Assembly: GCA_000421085.1 (NCBI GenBank) | Contig: ATWE01000007.1 | Span: forward strand, 1-64,000 | Length of the DNA: 64,000 nt | Direction of reading: 5' to 3' | From: Ensifer sp. USDA 6670 | GTDB lineage: Bacteria > Pseudomonadota > Alphaproteobacteria > Rhizobiales > Rhizobiaceae | Part shown: piece by piece, positions 35,225-44,803 of the stretch | How the letters are laid out: each line of letters starts with the position of its first letter | Position numbering within the stretch: the first letter of the stretch is position 1 | Notes under the pieces: model-generated | Database searches by the model: none | Seen by the model: the letters and a program-made list of their open reading frames with translations, nothing else | What the model was told of the DNA's origin: nothing | Made by a program: the position numbers and the translations under genes

Positions 35225-37912
35225 ATGTCGATGAATGTTGTAGTGGTGGAATCGCCTTCCAAGGCCAAGACGATCAACAAGTACCTGGGCCCAGGCTACA
35301 AGGTGCTTGCCTCGTTCGGCCACGTGCGTGACCTGCCTGCCAAGGACGGATCGGTTCGCCCCGACGAAGACTTCGAGATGTCCTGGGAGGTCGATGGCGC
35401 TTCCGCCAAGCGGATGAAGGACATCGCCGATGCGGTGAAATCGTCCGACGGTCTCATTCTCGCAACCGACCCCGACCGCGAGGGCGAGGCGATCTCCTGG
35501 CATGTGCTCGACCTTCTCAGGAAGAAGAAAGTAATCGGCGACAAGCCGGTCAAGCGCGTCGTCTTCAACGCGATTACCAAGAAGGCCGTGCTCGATGCGA
35601 TGGCCGAACCCCGCGACATCGATGCCTCGCTGGTCGATGCATATCTCGCACGCCGCGCTCTCGACTACCTCGTCGGCTTCAATCTGTCGCCCGTGCTCTG
35701 GCGCAAGCTGCCGGGCGCACGCTCGGCGGGCCGCGTGCAATCGGTGGCGCTGCGCCTCGTCTGCGACCGCGAGGCGGAGATCGAGCGCTTCGTCACCGAA
35801 GAATACTGGAACATCTCGGCGCTTCTGAAGACACCGCGCGGCGACGAATTCGAAGCGCGCCTCGTTTCGGCCGACGGCAAGCGGCTGCCGCCGAAGGCGA
35901 TCGGCAACGGCGAGGAAGCCAACCGGTTGAAGTCCCTGCTCGACGGCGCGAGCTACGTCGTCGAAAGCGTCGAGGCCAAGCCGGTCAAACGCAACCCCTC
36001 CCCGCCCTTCACCACTTCGACGCTGCAGCAGGCCGCTTCCTCGAAGCTCGGCTTCTCGGCATCGCGCACCATGCAGGTGGCGCAGAAGCTCTATGAAGGC
36101 GTCGATATCGGCGGAGAAACCGTAGGTCTCATCACCTATATGCGTACGGACGGCGTGCAGATGGCGCCCGAAGCGATCGACGCCGCGCGCCAGGCGATCG
36201 GCAGCCAGTTCGGAGAGCGCTATCTTCCGGAAAAGCCGCGCTTCTATTCCACCAAGGCAAAGAACGCCCAGGAAGCGCACGAAGCCATTCGCCCGACGGA
36301 TTTCGACCGCACGCCGGACCAGGTCCGGCGCTTCCTCGATGGCGACATGCTGAGACTCTACGATCTCGTCTGGAAGCGCGGCATCGCAAGCCAGATGGCG
36401 TCTGCGGAAATCGAGCGCACCACCGCCGAGATCGTTGCCGACAATGCAGGCAAGAGGGCGGGCCTCAGGGCAACCGGTTCGGTCATCCGCTTCGACGGCT
36501 TCATCGCTGCCTATACCGACATGAAGGAAGACGGCGAACAGGCGGATGACGGCGAGGAGGGCGGCCGCCTTCCGGAAATCAACGCGCGCGAAAATCTTGC
36601 CAAGCAGAAGATCAACGCCAGCCAGCACTTCACCGAGCCGCCGCCGCGCTATTCGGAAGCGACGCTCATCAAGAAGATGGAAGAGCTCGGCATCGGCCGC
36701 CCGTCCACCTATGCGGCGACCGTCACGACCCTCATCGACCGCGACTATGTGGAGATCGACAAGCGCAAGCTGGTGCCGCAGGCGAAGGGCCGTCTGGTCA
36801 CGGCGTTCCTCGAGAGCTTCTTCACCCGCTATGTCGAATATGATTTCACCGCGTCGCTCGAGGAGAAACTCGACCAGATTTCGGCAGGCGAACTCAATTG
36901 GAAGGACGTGCTGCGCGACTTCTGGAAGGACTTCTTCTCCCAGATCGAGGACACCAAGGAACTGCGCGTCACCAACGTGCTCGATGCGCTCAACGAGGAA
37001 CTGGCTCCGCTGGTGTTCCCGAAGCGGGAAGATGGCGGCGACCCGCGCATCTGCCAGGTCTGCGGCACCGGCAAACTGTCCCTGAAACTCGGGAAGTACG
37101 GCGCTTTCGTCGGATGCTCCAACTACCCGGAATGCAACTACACGCGCCAACTCTCCGACAGCAGCGGTGACGCCGAAGCAGCCGCAGCGAACGAGCCGCA
37201 AAGCCTCGGCAAGGATCCGCATACCGGCGAGGAAATCACGCTGCGTAACGGCCGCTTCGGCCCCTATGTCCAGCGCGGCGACGGCAAGGAGGCGAAACGC
37301 GCCAGCCTGCCGAAGGGCTGGACGCCGGCGGCGATCGACCACGAGAAGGCCCTCGCCCTTCTCTCCCTGCCGCGCGACATCGGGCCGCATCCGGAAACCG
37401 GCAAGATGATCTCCACCGGCATCGGCCGCTATGGCCCCTTCGTGCTTCACAATGGGACCTATGCCAATCTGGAATCGGTCGAGGACGTCTTCTCTATCGG
37501 TCTCAACCGCGCAATTTCCGTGCTTGCCGACAAGCAGTCCAAGGGGGCTGGCGGCGGACGCACTGGCGCGGCGGCCCTCAAGGAGCTTGGGGAACATCCG
37601 GACGGCGGCGCGATTACTGTTCGCGACGGACGCTTCGGGCCCTACGTTAACTGGGGCAAGGTGAATGCCACACTGCCGAGGGGTAAGGACCCGCAATCGG
37701 TCACCGTCGAGGAAGCGCTTGCGCTCATCGCCGAGCGCGAAGCGAAAGGTGGCGTGACCAAGGGCAAGGCGGCAAAGGGAAAATCCGCCGGGGGAAAATC
37801 GGCAGGAGCGAAGTCTGCCAAGGCTGCATCGGCCGGGACTGCGAAAGCGGAGAAGCCGAAATCAGCTGCGAAGACGAAAACGAAAGCGGCCGCGAAGGCC
37901 AAAAAGGACTGA
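35225..37912 (+). CDS. topA: DNA topoisomerase I
   Basis: This 895-residue type IA topoisomerase relaxes negative supercoils. The TOPRIM domain (1-120) has VVESPSKAKTINKYLG and ATDPDREGEAISWH (DxD). The catalytic tyrosine lies in GLITYMRTDG (near 305), and domain I ends with EELGIGRPSTYA. A four-Cys Zn ribbon follows (CQVCGTGKLSLKLGKYG ... GCSNYPECNY, about 604-640). Then come repeated C-terminal domains, each with an FGPYV/YGPFV core (about 680, 740, 800), and a Lys/Ala-rich tail (about 850-895). The gene ends 2 bases before the rnr start, so rnr is co-transcribed. Confidence 0.97.
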   Translation: MSMNVVVVESPSKAKTINKYLGPGYKVLASFGHVRDLPAKDGSVRPDEDFEMSWEVDGASAKRMKDIADAVKSSDGLILATDPDREGEAISWHVLDLLRKKKVIGDKPVKRVVFNAITKKAVLDAMAEPRDIDASLVDAYLARRALDYLVGFNLSPVLWRKLPGARSAGRVQSVALRLVCDREAEIERFVTEEYWNISALLKTPRGDEFEARLVSADGKRLPPKAIGNGEEANRLKSLLDGASYVVESVEAKPVKRNPSPPFTTSTLQQAASSKLGFSASRTMQVAQKLYEGVDIGGETVGLITYMRTDGVQMAPEAIDAARQAIGSQFGERYLPEKPRFYSTKAKNAQEAHEAIRPTDFDRTPDQVRRFLDGDMLRLYDLVWKRGIASQMASAEIERTTAEIVADNAGKRAGLRATGSVIRFDGFIAAYTDMKEDGEQADDGEEGGRLPEINARENLAKQKINASQHFTEPPPRYSEATLIKKMEELGIGRPSTYAATVTTLIDRDYVEIDKRKLVPQAKGRLVTAFLESFFTRYVEYDFTASLEEKLDQISAGELNWKDVLRDFWKDFFSQIEDTKELRVTNVLDALNEELAPLVFPKREDGGDPRICQVCGTGKLSLKLGKYGAFVGCSNYPECNYTRQLSDSSGDAEAAAANEPQSLGKDPHTGEEITLRNGRFGPYVQRGDGKEAKRASLPKGWTPAAIDHEKALALLSLPRDIGPHPETGKMISTGIGRYGPFVLHNGTYANLESVEDVFSIGLNRAISVLADKQSKGAGGGRTGAAALKELGEHPDGGAITVRDGRFGPYVNWGKVNATLPRGKDPQSVTVEEALALIAEREAKGGVTKGKAAKGKSAGGKSAGAKSAKAASAGTAKAEKPKSAAKTKTKAAAKAKKD

Positions 37913-37914
37913 CC

Positions 37915-40284
37915 TTGACCAGAATTCCGCGCGACCCGACCGAAACGCCCGCAAAGGGCGCAGGCAAGAAGAACGGCCGCGCGGCCAGAACGGCACCGGC
38001 CGGAGAAAAGGAGACGATCGTTCAGGGCGTCGTTCCTTCCCGCGAGGTGCTGATGCGCTTCATCGCCGAGAACCCGCAACACGCCTCGAAGCGCGAGATC
38101 GCTAAGGCGTTCGGCCTGAAGGGCGAGGCACGGGTAGAACTCAAGGGACTGCTGCGCTCGCTCGAGGAGGACGGGCTCGTCGAGAAGAAGCGCAAGTCGC
38201 TCGTTCGCCCCGGCGGGCTCCCGCCCGTCACCGTTCTTGACATCACCATTCGCGATGTCGATGGCGACCTGATCGGCCGCCCGGCCGAGTGGCTCGACGA
38301 CGACGGCGTCGCGCCCGCAGTCCTGATCAAGCAATCAAGCGTCGCCAGGGCCAAGGGCAGGACGCCGGTAGGCGGTCTCGGCGACCGCGTGCTCGCGAAG
38401 ATTTTCCCGACCAAGGAACGCGGCGGCCCTGCCTATACCGCGCGTATCATCAAGGTGCTCGACAAGCGCAAGGACGCGGTGCTCGGCGTCTTCCGCGCCA
38501 CGCCCGGCGGCGGCGGCCGGCTGATGCCGATCGACAAGCGCGGCGAGGAGCTCCTCATCGATCCGGAATTTACCGGCGACGCCAAGGAAGGTGATCTCGT
38601 CGAAGCGCATCTCTCGCGGATCGGCCGCTACGGTCTGCCGCGCGCGCAGGTGCAGAACGTCATCGGCTCGGTCGCGTCCGAAAAGGCGATCTCGATGATC
38701 GCCATCCATGCGCATGGTATCCCGCACGTCTTTCCGGAGAGGGTGCTGCAGGAGGCGGAAGCCGCGCGTCCTGCAACCATGGCCGGTCGCGAGGACTGGC
38801 GCACCCTGCCGCTCATCACGATAGACCCGGCAGACGCCAAGGATCACGACGACGCCGTCTACGCGGAACCGGACCCGTCGCCGGACAATCCCGGCGGCGT
38901 CATCGTCACCGTCGCGATCGCCGACGTCTCCTGGTACGTCCGGGCGCGCTCGGCACTCGATCTCGAGGCGTTGAAACGCGGCAATTCAGTGTATTTTCCG
39001 GACCGCGTCGTACCGATGCTGCCCGAGCGCATATCCAACGACCTATGCTCCCTGAAGGAAGGCGTCGACCGCCCGGCGCTTGCGGTCCGGATGCGCTTCT
39101 CCAAGGAAGGCCGCAAGGCCGGCCATACGTTTCACCGCATCATGATGCGAAGCGCGGCCAAGCTTTCGTACCAACAGGCGCAGACCGCGATCGACGGCGC
39201 TCCCGACGACAAGACCGGTCCCATCCTGGATACGATCCTCAAACCGCTCTGGGAAGCCTATCGTACCCTCACACGCGGACGGGAGCGCCGTCAGCCGCTC
39301 GAACTCGACGTGCCGGAACGCAAGATCATCCTGAAGCCCGACGGAACGGTCGATCGGGTGTTCGTCCCGGAACGCCTCGATGCGCACAAGCTCATCGAAG
39401 AGATGATGATCCAGGCGAATGTCGCCGCTGCCGAGACGCTGGAACAGAAACGTCAGGTTCTGATCTATCGTGTCCACGACCAACCCTCGCTCGCCAAGCA
39501 GGAGAGCCTTCGCGAATTCCTGGCGACGCTCGACATCGCGCTCGCCAAAGGTGGCAACATGCGGTCGAACCATTTCAACGGCATTCTCGCCAAGGCCGAC
39601 GGAAAGCCTTACGAGACGATCGTGAACCAGATGGTGCTGCGCTCGCAAAGCCAGGCGATCTACAGCCCGGAAAATATCGGTCATTTCGGACTGAACCTGT
39701 TGCGCTACGCCCACTTCACCTCCCCGATCCGGCGATACGCGGATCTGATCGTGCATCGTGCGCTTGTTTCCGCGCTCGGGCTCGGCGAAGGCGGCATAAT
39801 GCCTGAGGAAGAAGGAATGCTCGATGATATCGCCGCCGAAATCTCGACCTTCGAGCGGCGCGCCATGGCGGCTGAACGCGATACCGTCGATCGCCTGATC
39901 GCCCACCACCTGAACGGCCGCGTCGGCGAAGAGTTCGACGGACGGGTTTCCGGCGTCACAAAGGCGGGACTATTTGTCACCCTCCCCGCCTATGGCGCCG
40001 ACGGATTCATCCCTATATCTACGCTCGGGCGCGACTATTTCATCTATGATGAGGCGCATCAGGCCCTTTCCGGCGAGAAATCCGGACTGGGCTACCGTCT
40101 CGGGGACCCGGTGCAGGTCAAGCTTGTAGAAGCAGTGCCCTTGGCCGGTGCACTCCGTTTCGAAATGCTGAGCGAGGGACGAAAGATGCCGACGGCAATG
40201 CGCTCCTTCCACAAGGCCGGCCGCCGCGAGCGGACGGGTGCGCGCAAACGGCCGGGAACGCGACCGCCCCGCGGCAGGCACTGA
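37915..40284 (+). CDS. rnr: ribonuclease R
   Basis: This 789-residue 3'-5' exoribonuclease degrades structured RNA. The N-terminal winged helix (about 40-90; FIAENPQHASKREIAKAFG) and cold-shock domains precede the RNB domain (about 285-615). RNB motifs are TIDPADAKDHDDAVYAEPD (Mg ligands) and LNLLRYAHFTSPIRRYADL. A C-terminal S1 domain follows (about 665-750), then a basic tail (RRERTGARKRPGTRPPRGRH). The start is TTG 37915, 8 bases after AAGGA and 2 bases after topA's stop. The next gene begins 37 bases later. Confidence 0.95.
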   Translation: MTRIPRDPTETPAKGAGKKNGRAARTAPAGEKETIVQGVVPSREVLMRFIAENPQHASKREIAKAFGLKGEARVELKGLLRSLEEDGLVEKKRKSLVRPGGLPPVTVLDITIRDVDGDLIGRPAEWLDDDGVAPAVLIKQSSVARAKGRTPVGGLGDRVLAKIFPTKERGGPAYTARIIKVLDKRKDAVLGVFRATPGGGGRLMPIDKRGEELLIDPEFTGDAKEGDLVEAHLSRIGRYGLPRAQVQNVIGSVASEKAISMIAIHAHGIPHVFPERVLQEAEAARPATMAGREDWRTLPLITIDPADAKDHDDAVYAEPDPSPDNPGGVIVTVAIADVSWYVRARSALDLEALKRGNSVYFPDRVVPMLPERISNDLCSLKEGVDRPALAVRMRFSKEGRKAGHTFHRIMMRSAAKLSYQQAQTAIDGAPDDKTGPILDTILKPLWEAYRTLTRGRERRQPLELDVPERKIILKPDGTVDRVFVPERLDAHKLIEEMMIQANVAAAETLEQKRQVLIYRVHDQPSLAKQESLREFLATLDIALAKGGNMRSNHFNGILAKADGKPYETIVNQMVLRSQSQAIYSPENIGHFGLNLLRYAHFTSPIRRYADLIVHRALVSALGLGEGGIMPEEEGMLDDIAAEISTFERRAMAAERDTVDRLIAHHLNGRVGEEFDGRVSGVTKAGLFVTLPAYGADGFIPISTLGRDYFIYDEAHQALSGEKSGLGYRLGDPVQVKLVEAVPLAGALRFEMLSEGRKMPTAMRSFHKAGRRERTGARKRPGTRPPRGRH

Positions 40285-40321
40285 CAGCCGGACGCGCGAC
40301 GTCCGGCACGAGGATTTGGAC

Positions 40322-40777
40322 ATGAAGGCAACGGCGACAGACATGCTTCAGCTCGGCGGAGCGGAGGGCGACAAAAGGCCTGTCGGCCGCTCGATTAAGC
40401 GTGGCCTTTTCGGAACCTGTCCGGCCTGCGGCCGCGGCCGGTTGTTCCGCGCCTTCCTTAAATCGGTGGACGCCTGCGACGCCTGCGGCGAACGCATGGA
40501 TCACCACCGGGCCGACGACTTCCCGCCCTATATCGTCGTCACGATCGTCGGCCATGTCGTGCTCGGCGGTTATATGATGACCGATCTCGTTCTGCCGCTT
40601 ACGACGTGGCAGCATCTCGCGATCTGGGCGCCGGTTACGCTTGCCGGTTCGCTCGCCCTGATGCAGCCGGTCAAGGGCGCGGTCATCGGCCTTCAATGGG
40701 CCTTGAGAATGCACGGCTTCGGCGGTCACGACGATCGGCCTGAAGACGTCCTTCCGCCGCGAGAGCCTTCTGCATGA
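40322..40777 (+). CDS. DUF983 membrane protein with zinc-ribbon-like cysteines
   Basis: This 151-residue protein has two Cys pairs, CPACGRGRL and CDACGERM (about 37 and 54), which look like a rubredoxin/Zn ribbon. Two membrane helices follow (about 70-92 and 100-122). DUF983 proteins are common in alphaproteobacteria next to rnr, and some are discussed in respiratory oxidase assembly; the role here is unknown. The start is ATG 40322. Its stop overlaps the NUDIX gene start as ATGA, so these two are coupled. Confidence 0.88.
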   Translation: MKATATDMLQLGGAEGDKRPVGRSIKRGLFGTCPACGRGRLFRAFLKSVDACDACGERMDHHRADDFPPYIVVTIVGHVVLGGYMMTDLVLPLTTWQHLAIWAPVTLAGSLALMQPVKGAVIGLQWALRMHGFGGHDDRPEDVLPPREPSA

Positions 40778-41490
40778 CCCCGGAGCCGCTTGGCGGCCGC
40801 GCTTTCGCACTCGAGGCCGATGCGGAGAGTTGCCCGACGGTCAGGACGCGCGATGCGGCCTCCATCATGCTTCTCGACAGATCGGGCAAAGACGTTCGCG
40901 TGTTGATGGGCAAACGCCACAGCGCCCACGTCTTCATGCCGGACCTTTACGTCTTCCCGGGTGGCCGCCGCGATCCCGGCGACCATCGCCTGAGATTTGA
41001 CGGCGATCTTCATCCGGCGGTTCTGCAATCGCTCAGGGCCGGCGAAGGGCGGGCGATCACGGAGGCTCGCGCACGGGCGCTGGCACTTGCGGCCGCGAGG
41101 GAACTTTACGAAGAAGCCGGAGTAAGCCTCGGCCGGACGCGCGAGCGCCTAGGCGCGGTGCTTCCGTTTCTTCCCGATCTTTCGAACTTGCGCTATATGG
41201 CGCGGGCCATTACTCCTCCGGGACTGCCGAGGCGATTTGACACGCGGTTCTTTGCCGTTTTCGCGGACGAGGCCGAGATCGATCCCTCACTGGTGGCGGA
41301 AAGCCGGGAGCTTCAGGATTTGCAGTGGATCGATGTCAACGACTTTTCCGCGCTTCGCGTGCCGGAGATCACCGCAATCATCCTCTCGGATTTGAGAAAC
41401 GATCTGGAATCGGATCCTTCGCTTCCGCCTGAAAGAGCCGTTCCATTTTATTTTACGCGCCATGGGCGTTTTCACCGTACGCTTCTCTGA
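40774..41490 (+). CDS. NUDIX hydrolase
   Basis: This 238-residue protein has a Nudix fold with FPGGRRDPGDHRL and, 50 residues on, the Nudix box core AARELYEEAGVS (REUxEExGU, metal-binding Glu). The long insert between the Gly motif and the REUxEE helix resembles the NUDT19-like subgroup that acts on CoA derivatives; the substrate is unproven. It is coupled to the DUF983 gene by ATGA and followed by an MFS gene after 12 bases. Confidence 0.87.
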   Translation: MTPEPLGGRAFALEADAESCPTVRTRDAASIMLLDRSGKDVRVLMGKRHSAHVFMPDLYVFPGGRRDPGDHRLRFDGDLHPAVLQSLRAGEGRAITEARARALALAAARELYEEAGVSLGRTRERLGAVLPFLPDLSNLRYMARAITPPGLPRRFDTRFFAVFADEAEIDPSLVAESRELQDLQWIDVNDFSALRVPEITAIILSDLRNDLESDPSLPPERAVPFYFTRHGRFHRTLL

Positions 41491-41502
41491 GGGCCCAATC
41501 GC

Positions 41503-42687
41503 ATGTCGAAGCCGCCGCCCGGTACGTCAGGACCGGTTGACGAAATCCACTGGCCTTCATTGATCGCCGCGCTCGCGTCGATCACTGCCGTCGGCATCGC
41601 GATCGGCCTGGGGCTCCCGCTGCTCAGCGTCATCATGGAAAAGCGGGGCATCGCACCCACGTTGAACGGGCTGAACGCGGCCATGGCCGGCCTCGCATCG
41701 ATGGCTGCCGCCCCGTTCACGATGAAATTCGCCCATCGTCACGGCGTCGCTCCGACCATGCTGCTGGCAATAGTGTTTGCGGCGGCAAGCTCGCTCGGTT
41801 TCTACTACCTGTCGAATTTCTGGCTCTGGTTTCCTCTGCGCATCGTCTTTCACGGCGCAATTACTGTCCTTTTCATCCTTTCGGAGTTCTGGATCAACGC
41901 CACCGCGCCTCCCAACAGGCGCGGCTTCGTGCTCGGAATCTACGGCACGGTACTCTCGCTCGGCTTCGCGAGCGGTCCCCTGCTCTTCTCCATCCTGGGC
42001 AGCGAAGGCTTCCTGCCCTTCGCCGTGGGCGCGGGCGTCATCCTGCTTTCCGCGATTCCGATCTTTCTCGCGCGCAATGAAAGCCCGGTGCTGAATGAAA
42101 AGCCGAAACGCCATTTCATGCGCTACGTCTTCCTGGTGCCGACCGCGACGGCCGCCGTCTTTATCTTCGGCGCGGTGGAATATGGCGGCCTTTCCCTGTT
42201 TCCAATCTTTGGGACACGCGCGGGCTTCAGCGAATCGCAGGCAGCGCTGCTGCTGACGGTGATGGGCGTCGGCAATTTCATCTTCCAGATCCCCCTCGGC
42301 ATGCTTTCCGACCGCGTGAAGGACCGCCGTACGATCCTGTCGGCGCTGACCCTGATCGGGCTCGTAGGCGCCCTATTCCTGCCTATGCTGGTCGAGAACT
42401 GGTTCCTGATGGCGCTTGTTCTTCTGTTCTGGGGCGGCTGCGTCTCCGGTCTCTATACCGTCGGCCTCAGCCACCTCGGCTCCCGACTTCAGGGAGCGGA
42501 CCTTGCGGCCGCCAACGCCGCCTTCGTGTTCTCCTACGCCGTCGGCACGGTAGCCGGTCCTCAGGTGATCGGGGCGGCCATGGATGTGACGGGCAATGAC
42601 GGCTTTGCCTGGGCAATCGCCGGCTTCTTCGGGCTTTATGTCGTACTTTCCCTGGTCCGCATCGTTTTGAAACCAAAACGGCCTTGA
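41503..42687 (+). CDS. MFS transporter
   Basis: This 394-residue protein has 12 hydrophobic segments. It starts SLIAALASITAVGIAIGLGL, with a motif A-like LSDRVKDRRTIL between helices 8 and 9 and a MKFAHRHGVAP loop in the first half. The fold and YcaD/drug-type similarity suggest export of a small molecule. The substrate is unknown. It lies between the NUDIX gene and rpmG on the same strand. Its stop codon overlaps a CTTGAC that may be part of the rpmG promoter. Confidence 0.85.
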   Translation: MSKPPPGTSGPVDEIHWPSLIAALASITAVGIAIGLGLPLLSVIMEKRGIAPTLNGLNAAMAGLASMAAAPFTMKFAHRHGVAPTMLLAIVFAAASSLGFYYLSNFWLWFPLRIVFHGAITVLFILSEFWINATAPPNRRGFVLGIYGTVLSLGFASGPLLFSILGSEGFLPFAVGAGVILLSAIPIFLARNESPVLNEKPKRHFMRYVFLVPTATAAVFIFGAVEYGGLSLFPIFGTRAGFSESQAALLLTVMGVGNFIFQIPLGMLSDRVKDRRTILSALTLIGLVGALFLPMLVENWFLMALVLLFWGGCVSGLYTVGLSHLGSRLQGADLAAANAAFVFSYAVGTVAGPQVIGAAMDVTGNDGFAWAIAGFFGLYVVLSLVRIVLKPKRP

Positions 42688-42781
42688 CTTTTCGGTCGTG
42701 ATTTGTAGTTTCGCGGCAACTTGACCGTGGCCCGCAATCGGTTGTCCACGGCTTTCAATTTTTCATAAAGGCAGGACGACC

Positions 42782-42949
42782 ATGGCGAAAGCTACCACCA
42801 TCAAGATCAAGCTGCTGTCGACGGCCGACACCGGTTACTTCTACGTCACCACCAAGAACAGCCGCACGATGACGGATAAGATGACGAAGACGAAATACGA
42901 TCCGGTCGCGAAGAAGCACGTCGAATTCAAGGAAGCCAAGATCAAGTAA
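42782..42949 (+). CDS. rpmG: 50S ribosomal protein L33
   Basis: This 55-residue protein, [20 protein letters not shown] followed by [20 protein letters not shown] and ending VEFKEAKIK, is the Cys-free L33 of proteobacteria. AGGACGACC lies upstream as the SD. A CTTGAC -35 at 42683-42688 with TAGTTT 17 bases later may be its promoter. A strong terminator hairpin follows at 42974-43001. Confidence 0.97.
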   Translation: MAKATTIKIKLLSTADTGYFYVTTKNSRTMTDKMTKTKYDPVAKKHVEFKEAKIK

Positions 42950-42973
42950 GATCGCCGCTTTCTTCGATCCAGG

Positions 42974-43001
42974 AGCGCCGCCCGCAGGGCCGGCGCTTTT
43001 T
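42974..43001 (+). terminator. intrinsic terminator of rpmG
   Basis: AGCGCCG and CGGCGCT form a 7-bp stem (42974-42980 with 42991-42997) followed by TTTTTC. The loop sequence CCCGCAGGGC can pair further. It lies 25 bases after the rpmG stop codon. Confidence 0.9.
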
Positions 43002-43046
43002 CTTTGCGCTTTCACCGCTCCGTGACCCGGAAACGAACGGACGAAA

Positions 43047-43220
43047 TGAAAACGCCGCCTCTTTCGAAGCGGCGTTTCGAATGGGGGTCGACTGGTCCGG
43101 TTGCAGCACGAGGAATCCGCAAATCCGAGGCCAGCCGACCGACCCCACGACCCAGGAGATGCGGCGGACCTGAGCATCATGGGGTAACCGAATGCGGTGG
43201 AAGTTTCCTTCCTCGCTTAT
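43047..43220 (-). ncRNA. structured small RNA candidate (minus strand)
   Basis: The minus strand from about 43216 folds into one long rod. GCGAGGAA/TTCCTCGT (43209-43216 with 43108-43115) closes it. CCGCA/TGCGG, a TTCGG/TCGGA stem, ACCCCATGA/TCGTGGGGT and CTCAGG/CCTGGG lie inside, with a 12-base apical loop. Five base pairs are G-T wobbles in this orientation and would be A-C mismatches if the plus strand were the RNA, which fixes the strand. A terminator-like hairpin AAACGCCGC...GCGGCGTTTTC follows at 43049-43077. No protein frame fits. The family is unknown to me; I saw no SRP or RNase P motif. Confidence 0.55.
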
Positions 43221-43262
43221 CAGCATTGCCTGAAACTAAAAAAAAATCAATGCATTCTTAAT

Positions 43263-43285
43263 CGCCGAGCGGGGGTTGCTCGGCG
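43263..43285 (+). terminator. hairpin between small RNA region and pleD
   Basis: CGCCGAGC-GGGGGTT-GCTCGGCG forms an 8-bp perfect stem followed on the plus strand by TTTGGTTAATTTTG. The T-run is interrupted, so termination strength is uncertain. It lies 130 bases beyond the pleD stop and could also block minus-strand read-through from pleD. Confidence 0.5.
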
Positions 43286-43418
43286 TTTGGTTAATTTTGT
43301 TTCAGAATGGGACAGTGTCGCCTGCGGATGTGCTTACCCCGGCGCGGGCCAGGCGAAGAAGAACGCAACCTGAAAGAACCCGCGCGCGAGGCCAGAAAAG
43401 CTCAGCACGTGCCGTGGA

Positions 43419-44786
43419 TCAGGCCGCGGCAGCGACAACCCGGTTCCGTCCTTCGTTCTTCGCCTGATAGAGCGCCAGGTCGGCGCGCTTCAGCAAGGTC
43501 TCGGCCGTATCGCCATCCGGCCTCAGGGTTGCAATGCCGAGCGACGCCGTGACGTTCAGGACCGCCGCGGCCTGCGGAATGTCGAAGCCACGGCTCTCGA
43601 CGGCCAGTCGAAGCCTCTCCGCAACGATTGCCGCCATTTCGGGCGTCGTGTCCGGCATGACGACCACGAACTCCTCCCCGCCGAAACGGCAGGCAAGATC
43701 CGCGCCGCGCACCGTGGCGCGAACGCGGGTGGCAAATTCGCGCAGCACATCGTCACCGGCATCATGGCCATAGGTGTCGTTCACACGCTTGAAGCGATCG
43801 ATGTCCGTGATGCAGATCGACAGCGGACGCCCCCTTGTGGTCGCGCGATCGATCAGGAGCTTCAGGTGGTTTTCCAGACAGCGCCTGTTGTGGAGGCCGG
43901 TGAGATCATCGGTCACGGCCAATTCGATCGTCTGTTGTACACTGGCGCGCAGGCGATCGTTGCAATGCTTGCGCCGGATCTGCGTGAGGGAGCGGGCGAC
44001 AAGTTCGTTCGGATCGACGGGGCGCATGATGTAGTCCGTCACGCCCAGTTCGAGTGCACGGACGATTCTCTCATCGTTTCCCTGCTCGGTTACCAGCAGG
44101 ATCGGAATGAAGCGGGTCCGCTCGAGCGACCGCAATTGCGAACACAGACGCAAGGGATCGTAATCGTCGAAATTCGCGTTGACGATGATCAGGTCGAAGC
44201 TGCTTTCGGCGGCCTCGAACAGAGCGGCCTGTGGGTCCGATATGACGGCGACATCGGCGATCGGCTTCAGGGCACGCGTGAGCCGCTCCTGTGAGGAAGC
44301 GCGGCCATCGACCAGTAGAACGCTGCCGGGTTCGTCCGGCCGATCAACACGGGCCAGCTCCTGCAGCCCGATCGTTTGTGCCGTCTGGGCTCTGAGACGC
44401 AGCTCGTCGCTGACATTCTTCAGGCGTACGAGACTTTTCACGCGCGACATGAGCTGCAGATCGTTCACAGGCTTGGTCAGGAAGTCGTCCGCACCGGCCT
44501 TCAGCCCGCGCACACGATCGGACGGCTGGTCGAGCGCCGTTATCATCACGACCGGAATATGTGCGGTTCGGCTGTTCGCCTTCAGTTTTTCGCAGACCTC
44601 GAAACCGTCCATCCCCGGCATCATGATATCGAGCAGCACGAGATCCACCGGCGTCTTTTCGCAAGTCGCCAATGCCGCATGCCCGTCCCCGGCCGTCAGC
44701 ACGTCGAAATATTCGGCCACGAGCCGCGCTTCCAGGAGCTTCACATTGGCTGGTACGTCATCAACGACGAGGATGCGCGCAGTCAT
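43419..44786 (-). CDS. pleD: diguanylate cyclase response regulator PleD
   Basis: This 455-residue protein has a first REC domain (1-120, phospho-acceptor Asp in VDLVLLDIMMPGMDG), a degenerate second REC adaptor (about 155-275) and a GGDEF domain (about 290-450). The catalytic motif is GGEEF, and an inhibitory I-site RGAD lies five residues before it. It makes c-di-GMP in response to phosphorylation by DivJ-type kinases and controls polar development. It follows divK by 17 bases in the same direction, the conserved divK-pleD operon of alphaproteobacteria. Confidence 0.96.
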   Translation of the reverse strand: MTARILVVDDVPANVKLLEARLVAEYFDVLTAGDGHAALATCEKTPVDLVLLDIMMPGMDGFEVCEKLKANSRTAHIPVVMITALDQPSDRVRGLKAGADDFLTKPVNDLQLMSRVKSLVRLKNVSDELRLRAQTAQTIGLQELARVDRPDEPGSVLLVDGRASSQERLTRALKPIADVAVISDPQAALFEAAESSFDLIIVNANFDDYDPLRLCSQLRSLERTRFIPILLVTEQGNDERIVRALELGVTDYIMRPVDPNELVARSLTQIRRKHCNDRLRASVQQTIELAVTDDLTGLHNRRCLENHLKLLIDRATTRGRPLSICITDIDRFKRVNDTYGHDAGDDVLREFATRVRATVRGADLACRFGGEEFVVVMPDTTPEMAAIVAERLRLAVESRGFDIPQAAAVLNVTASLGIATLRPDGDTAETLLKRADLALYQAKNEGRNRVVAAAA

Positions 44787-44803
44787 ATCGATCTTTCCGG
44801 CAA

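Noticed and set aside
35138..37696. A long open frame (852 codons) antisense to topA
   Set aside because: High-GC codon bias leaves long antisense frames open. The translation is low in family features and TopA on the other strand is unmistakable.
43108..43216. Identification of the structured RNA as 6S, SRP or RNase P RNA
   Set aside because: The GGAAGGAAGCAGCC core of SRP RNA and RNase P signatures are missing, and 6S RNA in relatives is usually near zapA/fau, not rpmG.
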